Below are positions 1-6,300 of a stretch of DNA of 6,522 bases, in pieces. Under the pieces are notes generated by a model, which saw nothing but the letters and a program-made list of their open reading frames with translations, was not told where the DNA came from and made no database searches. The stretch is from assembly GCA_021156385.1 (NCBI GenBank), contig JAJNDL010000069.1, positions 1-6,522 of the forward strand, read 5' to 3'. Numbering within the stretch: position 1 is the first letter of the stretch; each line of letters begins with the position of its first letter. The DNA comes from Moraxellaceae bacterium. Lineage in GTDB: Bacteria; Pseudomonadota; Gammaproteobacteria; Pseudomonadales; Moraxellaceae. The translations under genes were made by a program, and so were the position numbers.

Positions 1-36
1 AGCGAGTCATTTTGCGCTCAACCGGGAAAGGCAGAC

Positions 37-1761
37 TCACTGACCGCCCTGCAAAAACTCCAGCCGCTGCTTTGCCTTGGCATCCCCCTGCGCCGCCGCC
101 TTCAGGTACCACTGCACCGCTTTCCCTACATTGCGCTCTACCCCATACCCGGCCTCGTACATCACGCCGAGATTGGTCTGCGCCTTCACATTGCCGCGTT
201 CGGCGGCGAGCTCGAACCAGCGCAAGGCATCGACATAGTCCGGCGGGCTGGCCAATACGCTGAGGTTGGCGAGCATCATCTGCGAACCGGTGCTGCCCTG
301 CTCCGCGGCCCTCATGTACCACTTGCGCGCCTCCGCGATATCCACCGGCACGCCGTCTCCCTCGCGGTAGAGGTTGGCCAGGTTCACCTGCGCGTGCTCA
401 TTGCCCGCCTGGGCCGACTGGCGATACCAGCGGATAGCCTGTGCAATGTCCCTGGTTGTGCCGAGCCCGTGCTGGTACAGCCAGCCGAGGTTCGATGCCG
501 CCATCGCGTTGCCTTGCGTTGCCGCGCCCAGTTGCAGCTCGAATGCCTTGCCGTAATCGAGCGGCACGCCGCGGCCTTCGTAATAGCGGTTGGCGAGATT
601 GTATTGGGCGGTCTCCTCGTTTTGCGCCGCGGCTTTGGCAAGCCACTCCACCGCCTTCGCGTCGTCCTGCATTACGCCCTGGCCTTCGCCATACATGAAG
701 CCCAGCATGGCCTGCGCCTTCGCGAGGCCGTGGTTGGCGGCCCGCGTGAACCAGTCGAGGGCGCGCGCGTCGCTCTGCGCGACACCGAAGCCCTGCTTGT
801 ACATCTGGGCGAGCACGTTCTCGGCCTCGGCGTCGCCCTGGATGGCCGCCTTCATGACCCAGCTCGTGGCGGCGCTCGGGCTCCGCGGCACACCGAGGCC
901 ATAGGCGTAGAGCAATCCCAGATGCAGTTGCGCGCGGGAATATCCTTTGTCGGCGGCCTGGCGATAGAGCGTCACCGCGCGCGCCGGATCGGCCTTCCCG
1001 CCGTTGTCCTGCATCAGGAACAGCGCCATGTTGGCCACGGCGCGCTCGTCACCGGACTGCGCGGCCTTTTCCGCCCAGACCCGCGCCTGTGCGAGGTCCT
1101 GGGTCGCGCCCTCGCCCCGCGCATACATCAGGGAAAGGTTGGCCTGCGCCTTGTAGTTGCCCTGCTCGGCCGCCTGGCGATACCACGCGACGGCGCGCGC
1201 CAGATCTTTTTCTACCGTGTCGCCGATCTCGTAGCGCCGCCCCATCAGGAACTGCGCATAGGGCCAGCGCTGGTCGGCGGCCTGCTGCAGCCAGTGCATC
1301 GCGCGCTCCGGATCCTTGTCGATGCCGATGCCGTAGAGCTGCATCAAGGCCAGATAGGTTTGCGCCGGCGCGTAGCCGCGGTTGGCGGCGCGCTCGAACC
1401 ACCCCGCCGCCTTGCGGTAATCCTGCAGGCCGGTGTTGGGAATGCCGAACAGCAGACCCATCTTCGTTTCCGCCATCGGCACACCCATCTGCACCTGGGC
1501 CACCAGCTCGGCGAGCTGTCGCTTGAACTGCTTCGCCTCGATCTCGCGCTCGAAGACGGAGTCGGGACCATCGGCCGCAAAGCGCTCTTCGCGATCCGTC
1601 GCCTGGAACTGGAAGGAGGAGGTCGTGCCTGACATCGCCTGTGCCGCAGGCGCGCAAGCCAGCAGTCCGCTCAGGGCGAGTGCCTGAACGGTTCGCGCCA
1701 GCACAGGCACGGCTTTTGGAAAGCAAAAGGAGGAGTGAGCACCGGCCATGGCAAAAGGCAT
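37..1761 (-). CDS. Exported Sel1-repeat (TPR-like) protein
   Basis: Encodes 574 residues from the first ATG. The N-terminus is a signal peptide: basic/mixed up to about residue 23, a hydrophobic core to about 36, then a good signal peptidase I site (A40-Q41-A42, cleavage before M43). The mature part opens with a charged, probably helical stretch (about 55-95) rich in E, K, R and Q. From about residue 100 to 559 there are roughly 13 tandem Sel1 units, nearly all exactly 36 residues, with the pattern AQxxLGxxYxxGxGVxxDxxxAxxWxxxAAxxG. A 15-residue charged tail follows. Sel1 repeats fold as helical hairpins forming a superhelical scaffold for protein-protein contacts. Members act in secretion, envelope signalling and host interaction, and no enzymatic motif is visible here. 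The start is uncertain: a second in-frame ATG at 1749 has an AGGGA (1761-1765) 11 bases upstream, whereas the ATG at 1761 has no properly spaced ribosome site. Both give a signal peptide. The partner and exact role cannot be read from the sequence. Confidence 0.93.
   Translation of the reverse strand: MPFAMAGAHSSFCFPKAVPVLARTVQALALSGLLACAPAAQAMSGTTSSFQFQATDREERFAADGPDSVFEREIEAKQFKRQLAELVAQVQMGVPMAETKMGLLFGIPNTGLQDYRKAAGWFERAANRGYAPAQTYLALMQLYGIGIDKDPERAMHWLQQAADQRWPYAQFLMGRRYEIGDTVEKDLARAVAWYRQAAEQGNYKAQANLSLMYARGEGATQDLAQARVWAEKAAQSGDERAVANMALFLMQDNGGKADPARAVTLYRQAADKGYSRAQLHLGLLYAYGLGVPRSPSAATSWVMKAAIQGDAEAENVLAQMYKQGFGVAQSDARALDWFTRAANHGLAKAQAMLGFMYGEGQGVMQDDAKAVEWLAKAAAQNEETAQYNLANRYYEGRGVPLDYGKAFELQLGAATQGNAMAASNLGWLYQHGLGTTRDIAQAIRWYRQSAQAGNEHAQVNLANLYREGDGVPVDIAEARKWYMRAAEQGSTGSQMMLANLSVLASPPDYVDALRWFELAAERGNVKAQTNLGVMYEAGYGVERNVGKAVQWYLKAAAQGDAKAKQRLEFLQGGQ
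85..1464 (-). repeat. Tandem Sel1-repeat region, about 13 units of 108 bases
   Basis: This is the coding block for residues about 100-559 of the Sel1 protein. Units 2 to 11 and 13 keep a strict 36-residue (108-base) period at the protein level. The first unit is degenerate, and unit 12 (residues 490-523, bases 193-294) has 34 residues and lacks the usual glycine-rich GxGV turn. The units have diverged in DNA sequence, so this is an old protein repeat and not a recent DNA tandem duplication. The periodicity explains why the opposite strand also stays open over most of the gene. Confidence 0.85.
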
Positions 1762-1933
1762 CCCTGGTCCGCGTGTGCATCCTGCTAGCGGAATGCCCTG
1801 GCGTCCTGCCGGTGGCGTTGTTCTTTTTGTTCAGGTCAAACCGAACTGTCGGCCCCGAATGTAGCAGCCCCGGTCAGGGGCGGGAATCCGTAAAGACCGC
1901 CAACCGGCCTGCTAACCCTGCGGTCGGCACGCA

Positions 1934-1962
1934 TTGAGGCCGCTCCCTGTGCATGGAAGAAT
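1934..1962 (+). promoter_or_regulatory. Possible sigma-70-type promoter of the lipoprotein gene
   Basis: TTGAGG (1934-1939) and AAGAAT (1957-1962) each match 4 of 6 bases of the -35 and -10 consensus, with the preferred 17-base spacer. They lie about 55 bases upstream of the chosen start codon at 2016. A match this weak is expected by chance in a region this size, so this is only the best candidate visible. Confidence 0.22.
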
Positions 1963-2005
1963 CAGCGCCCTTTCGCTCGCCCGGCAATAAGCCCCACACA
2001 ATAAC

Positions 2006-2010
2006 AAGGA
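2006..2010 (+). promoter_or_regulatory. Ribosome binding site that sets the lipoprotein start
   Basis: AAGGA lies five bases before the ATG at 2016. The reading frame is also open upstream to an ATG at 1953, but that longer version would put 21 polar residues ahead of the signal peptide and lacks a comparable ribosome site. The start at 2016 is therefore preferred. Confidence 0.75.
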
Positions 2011-2015
2011 CCGTC

Positions 2016-3113
2016 ATGACCTCCCTGCTGCGCCGGTCCCTCCCTTTCCTGTTCGCACTGTCGCTGACCGCCTGCGGCGGTGGCGACGACAGTGCGCCGG
2101 CGCCGGCCGGCGATGTCGGCAACTATGCGCCCTATGCCGTCGGCAACCGCTGGCTCTACGAAACCTCCCGGGAATCCCTGCCCGCCGCCCCCGTCGGCGC
2201 GCTGACCGAGGTGAGTGCAACCACGCTGCCCGATGACCGCGCGGCGCTGGAGCTGCGCACCCAATCCCTGGAGACCTTGCTGACCAATGCGCAGCTCTAT
2301 CTCCAGAAGCGACCTGACGCGCTCTATCAGCTGTTCTCGCCGTTCGGGGGGCGCATCATCTCCGGCGTCGACGCCCTGCCCCTGCTGCGCTTCCCGCTGC
2401 GCGCCGGCGACAGCTACACCGCGTTCCGCTACGACAACATCGAACTGGGCGTCGACTGGGACGACGACGGCATCAACGAGCGCCACTCGCATCGCCTCGA
2501 CATCGCCGTCGTCGGCACTGAAAGCGTGACCGTGCCCGCCGGCACGTTCCCCGAAGCCCTGAAGGTGGTGGCGACGCGCACTTTCAGCGAGACGTACTCG
2601 CAGGGCGCCAGCTTCAGCACCGTCATCACGACCACGAGCTGGTATGTGCCGGAGGTCGGCGTTGTCAAAGTTCGCACCGAGACCGTCAGTGACGGCGGGC
2701 CCGTCACCGTCGATCATCAGGCGCTGGTGAGTTACCGCATCGATGGCGTGCGCAGCGAAAGCGTCGCGCCCACCGTGCAGGGCGTGACGCCGGCACCGGA
2801 CAGCACCGTCAGCGCCGGCCTCGGCGTCAGCGCACGCGTGACGTTCAGCGAGGAGCTGGACCCGGTCTCCGTGAACGCCACCACGCTCACGATGCAGGAC
2901 GCCGACGGCAACGCGATACCGGGGAGCGTCGTCTACAGCTCGCGCAAACTGACCTTCATCCCCGCCTACCTCCTGCCGGACGGCACCTATACCGCCACGC
3001 TCGCCACCGGCCCGACCGACGTGCTCGGCACGCCGCTCGCCACGCCTTACACCTGGACCTTCACCAAGACCGCGGACACCTCCGACTGCCTCGGGTCATC
3101 GAGATTCTGCTAG
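2016..3113 (+). CDS. Lipoprotein with C-terminal SbsA-type Ig-like domain
   Basis: Encodes 365 residues from the ATG at 2016. The N-terminus is a lipoprotein signal: two arginines (R6, R7), a hydrophobic core and the lipobox L17-T-A-C20, followed by glycines and a proline/alanine linker. G and D at +2 and after do not give a clear inner-membrane retention signal, so an outer-membrane lipoprotein is likely. Residues about 36-245 form a beta-rich domain opening with a Y-A-V-G-N-R-W-L-Y motif, which I recognise from uncharacterised bacterial lipoproteins but cannot tie to a function. It contains an acidic DxDxDG loop at 147-152 and a VPAGTFPEALKV segment at 173-184. Residues about 251-351 look like a bacterial Ig-like domain of the SbsA/Big_5 type (P-x-x-x-V at the start, FSEELD near 277, LPDGTYTATL near 320, a WTFT end). 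The tail carries a CX6C pair (C358, C365). No catalytic motif is seen. The gene converges on the large Ig/RCC1 gene and shares its terminator. Confidence 0.88.
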   Translation: MTSLLRRSLPFLFALSLTACGGGDDSAPAPAGDVGNYAPYAVGNRWLYETSRESLPAAPVGALTEVSATTLPDDRAALELRTQSLETLLTNAQLYLQKRPDALYQLFSPFGGRIISGVDALPLLRFPLRAGDSYTAFRYDNIELGVDWDDDGINERHSHRLDIAVVGTESVTVPAGTFPEALKVVATRTFSETYSQGASFSTVITTTSWYVPEVGVVKVRTETVSDGGPVTVDHQALVSYRIDGVRSESVAPTVQGVTPAPDSTVSAGLGVSARVTFSEELDPVSVNATTLTMQDADGNAIPGSVVYSSRKLTFIPAYLLPDGTYTATLATGPTDVLGTPLATPYTWTFTKTADTSDCLGSSRFC

Positions 3114-3146
3114 CCGGCCTGTGCGTGGACGCAGCTGATCAAGCGC

Positions 3147-3181
3147 CAATAAAAAGCCCCGCAGTGCGGGGCTTTTTATTG
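3147..3181. terminator. Strong bidirectional intrinsic terminator
   Basis: A perfect inverted repeat has 16-base arms (3147-3162 and 3166-3181) around a three-base AGT loop. The core is GCCCCGC/GCGGGGC, flanked by an A-run on the left arm and a T-run on the right. This gives a GC stem followed by U-rich RNA in either direction. It sits 33 bases after the lipoprotein stop. On the other strand it lies about 150 bases after the stop of the large Ig/RCC1 gene and about 10 bases after the stop of the candidate small ORF. It should end transcription from both convergent units. Confidence 0.93.
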
Positions 3182-3190
3182 CTGTATTGC

Positions 3191-3280
3191 TCACCGGCTG
3201 GTCGCATGGCTTTCGAGCGTCGCCCAGTCCTTCATATGCGGCGAATTGACATCATCCCAGCAGGCGCACGCTGTCGCCAT
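3191..3280 (-). CDS. Candidate small ORF, 29 codons, unknown function
   Basis: An ATG at 3280 is preceded by GAGGAGGAG (complement of 3287-3295) with a six-base gap, an excellent Shine-Dalgarno arrangement. The frame runs 29 codons to a TGA at 3191-3193, about 10 bases before the terminator, so the ORF fits exactly between the large gene and its transcription end. Roughly three quarters of third codon positions are G or C, in line with neighbouring genes. The product starts M-A-T-A-C-A-C-W and contains two cysteines, two histidines and two tryptophans. It has no signal peptide or membrane segment. The same frame stays open upstream to a TTG whose last two bases overlap the TGA of the large gene, giving a 47-codon alternative coupled to it. 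I recognise no family. It could equally be a chance frame, since 90 bases is short. Confidence 0.35.
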   Translation of the reverse strand: MATACACWDDVNSPHMKDWATLESHATSR

Positions 3281-3330
3281 GGCAGGCTCCTCCTCGTCTG
3301 GCAGGAGCGCGCTCAACAGCCGCCCGCAGT

Positions 3331-6300
3331 TCAAGGCACCACCAGCTGCGAGCCGACGCCGCCGTTCGCCGTCCTGACGGCACTCAAAATCAATTGCGGC
3401 GTGCTGTACTGGCTGACGACCCAGCTCGACACTTTCCCGTCCGCGGCCACGAAGAAGGCGCCACTCAACTGCTGCAGACCGCTGAGCTGGCCGACCCGCT
3501 GCGGTTCAGTGCTGCTCATGTAGCTGGGCCCCCAAGCCCACAGGCTGCCGTCGCTGCGCAGGCCGGCCTGTGCCGTCAGCGATAGCTGCGTAAAGCCGGT
3601 GACACTGGTGACCTGCGTGGCATACGAGCGGCTGACGGTATCACCGACGCCGAGCTGGCCGCTGCCGTTGTTGCCCCAGCTCCAGAGACGACCCTGGCTG
3701 TCCAGCGCCACCATGCCATCGCCCGCGGCGATATCCACGATATCGGAAAGCTCGGTCATATCAGCCTTCACCACCTTGCCGTAGATGGCGCCGCTGCCGG
3801 TACGCCCCAGGACGAAGCTGTCGGTCCCGCGGCTCCACACCTTGCCGTCGTTGTCGAGCACGAGCATCAGGTAGCCGTTGGCGACCACCTTCCTGACATT
3901 GCTGAACTGCTGGGTGACCGTGTAACTCACCACGCCCGTGGTGTTGTTCTGGCTGACCGCCACGCCCCAGAGCGTGCCGTCCGGCTTGAGCGCATGCAGT
4001 ATCGCGGGCGTTCCGTAAAAGTTGGTGACGGTGATTGCGCTGACCCCGGTCAGGCCCGGAATCTGCCGCGGAATGGTGCTGTTGTTGCCCCCCAGCTGCA
4101 GGGCGATCTGCTGGCGCATCTCGGCGCTGTAGCTCGTGTTGATGACGAGCTCGGGGTACCACACCGTGCCGTCGTTGCGCAGGTAGATGATGCTGTTGCT
4201 ATTGGCGGCTACCTGCTTCACCGCGCTGATGAAGGGCTTGGGCGCTTCCGGCCGGCTATAGCTCTGGCCTGCGCTGTAGTCGTAGGACGAGGAAATCTGC
4301 CGCGCCAGCCCGTCGCCCCCCAGCAGGAAGGGAAGCGGGCCGTAGTAGTAGTACGCGACCGGGCTGACTGCGAGCCGCGCAGGCTCGTCCAGCGGAGAAT
4401 AGAGCGTGACTACCTTGCGAGCGGTGCGGGTGACGCCGCTGTTGTGCGGGTCCTGGTAGCTCGCGGTGATCATCAGCAGCGGCTCGGCCGCACTGGCTGC
4501 GGCCGTCAGCGTACTGCCCGAGACCACGGCATCCGGATTGTTGCTCGACCACGTCACTACCGCATCGACCAGCGTGGTGTAGGCCGCGCCGTTGGGCAGC
4601 TTCTTGTTCCAGATCGCAATCGCCTGCAGTGCATGACTGGCGTCCAGGGCCACGAAGCCGTTGGCGAGTACGCCGGTCTCGAGGCTCAGCCCCGTCAGCG
4701 CGGGCTGCGCAAAACGGACTGTGATGTCGGCCGTCGTCACGAGAAGATTGGCCGCGCTGCAGTTGCCCAACCAATAACTCTGGTACTTGCAGGCCTCGAT
4801 TGTCACGGTGACAGTCTTGTCACTTTCTTGGCCGAAGATGTAGCGGGAGGTCAGTGCCCCGTAGGGATAGGACGCGAACGTAGCGATGCCGGTGTCGCCG
4901 CTGGTCCAGCGTACACTGGAGCTGACGTTGGTGCGGGTGCCGTCATCCCAGTTGGCCCAGGCCTGCAGCGTATTCGTCACACCTTCGGCCATCTCGCTCG
5001 ATCCCACGATCTCCAGGCTGGTCAGCAGGGTCTTGCGCGGATTCAGGTACACCTGCGCGCTGGTGGTCAGTGCCTGGTAACTGGCCTGCACCGCGACGTA
5101 CCTGCTGATGGAGCGATTGTCCCAGGCCGAGGTCAGGGTGTTGCCGCTGGCCGAGACATAAGCCGCGTCGGCGTCCGACACGCTCAGTGCCACCTCCGGT
5201 GTCACCACGGTTTGCGTGCCGTCGTTATTGACGACGTAGGCGGTGCATGCCGCCGGCACCTGGTATTCGATGGAGTACGGGCACTGCAGGACCAGCGACC
5301 GCGGCGTCAGCACGAACTCCTTCACCGTGACGACGCGCTCGGTAGTCGTGGTGACGCCGTTGATGGTCTGCACGGCGCGCAGGGTGACGCTCAGGTCCTG
5401 CACGGGCTTGTCGACGACAAGATACGTCAGGCCGTCGAAACCGGTGACGATGCTGACGTCGTCCTGGGTGTAGGCATCCGGATCGACCAGGCTCCAGGTT
5501 CCGCTGTAATTCTTCAGGGTGCCGCCGGTGGCGTCGTCCAGCTGCATCGTCGTGAAGAGCGGGTAGGAGCCGCGCGCATCGAAGGTGGCGGGCAGGCCGC
5601 TCATGTCCACGGTTGCAACATGCGGCTCTTCGTCGAGCGTCAGCGTCACCGCGTCTTGCAGGTGGAGATCGCCGCTCTGGTAGTGCGCGGTCACGGTGAG
5701 CGTATGCGACCCCGTGAAGTTCTTGGCCGTGACCACGCCGTTGGCGTCGACACTGGCGAGGCTGTCGTCGCTCACCTCCCAGCGCAGCCCCTTCCCCACG
5801 GGAAGTTGCCAGAAATTGTTGCCCGAGATCGTGACCGACAAAGACAAGCTGGACTGCGGGATGAGGTAGGGCGCCGGCGCCGCCACCTCGATCATGGAAG
5901 GCTCTACGCTGCCGTAGATGTACAGGTGCGCTCCCACGATGTCGCCCGTGGCCACCGACTGCTCCCAGGATTCGCCGGTGACCGGGTCATAGAAGAACCG
6001 TACATCGTCAAAGGCAAGATCGAGCCCGGTGCCGATCTCGAACGTGTCGGTCATGGGGTTCAGGGTGGCCACATCCACGTCGTTCGCGGCCAGGCGCTGC
6101 CGGAAATACGGCGAGGTGTGGTCCAGAACCCAGTCGAGGGCGGCCGCGATCCTGGCAGCGTCGAGGTTCACCAGATGCTGCGGCGCATCGAAGAAAACAC
6201 CCGGATCGCTGTTGCCGAAGAAGGGCTGGTTCGTGCCGAGCCGGACCATCACGAGATGGGTGAGCGGATTGATCTGCGCCCGCGTGGCGCTGCCATCCTT

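Larger units (their letters stand above)
1762..2015. other. Divergent intergenic region
   Basis: This 254-base gap separates the starts of the Sel1 gene (leftward) and the lipoprotein gene (rightward), so it should carry both promoters. I see no convincing gene in it. It contains a TTGACC hexamer on the minus strand (complement of 1834-1839) without a clear -10 partner. Three small inverted repeats are also present: an imperfect CAGGTC/GAACTG pair at 1832-1848, GCCCC/GGGGC at 1867-1881 and GACCGC/GCGGTC at 1895-1925. Each is short enough to be chance in GC-rich DNA. No riboswitch or RNA gene is recognised. Confidence 0.6.

Noticed and set aside
394..1632. Long plus-strand open frame of 412 codons opposite the Sel1 gene
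   Set aside because: It is the antisense shadow of a GC-rich, strictly periodic repeat gene. Its translation shows the same 36-residue periodicity as an echo, with no recognisable domain, and the Sel1 frame fully explains the region.
1049..1780. Minus-strand 243-codon frame overlapping the Sel1 gene start
   Set aside because: It is a frame-shifted shadow of the Sel1 gene, rich in Arg, Gly and Ala as expected from GC-rich out-of-frame reading.
1748..1864. Plus-strand 38-codon frame starting ATG at 1748 behind an AAAGGAGGAG sequence
   Set aside because: The apparent ribosome site is the complement of Ser-Ser-Phe codons in the Sel1 signal peptide. The product is rich in Pro, Gly and Arg with no gene-like features. 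It overlaps the start of a well-supported gene.
1832..1925. Three small inverted repeats in the divergent intergenic region as operators
   Set aside because: Arms are only five or six bases, one is imperfect, and they do not resemble one another or any operator I know. They are expected by chance in this composition.
1953..2015. Longer start of the lipoprotein gene at ATG 1953
   Set aside because: It would add 21 polar residues ahead of a clear lipoprotein signal peptide. The AAGGA at 2006-2010 fits the ATG at 2016.
3286..3308. GCTCCT/AGGAGC inverted repeat as a second terminator
   Set aside because: The stem has six bases with an 11-base loop and no U-run on either strand. It coincides with the ribosome-site-like GAGGAGGAG, so it might at most affect translation of the small ORF.
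3125..3523. Plus-strand 132-codon frame through the convergent intergenic region
   Set aside because: It reads through the terminator hairpin and then runs antisense to the 3' end of the Ig/RCC1 gene. It has no ribosome site or recognisable domain.
4342..4353. (GTA)4 run encoding four tyrosines in the large protein
   Set aside because: It is a triplet run inside an intact frame and too short to be a likely phase-variation tract. A slip would change only the tyrosine count.
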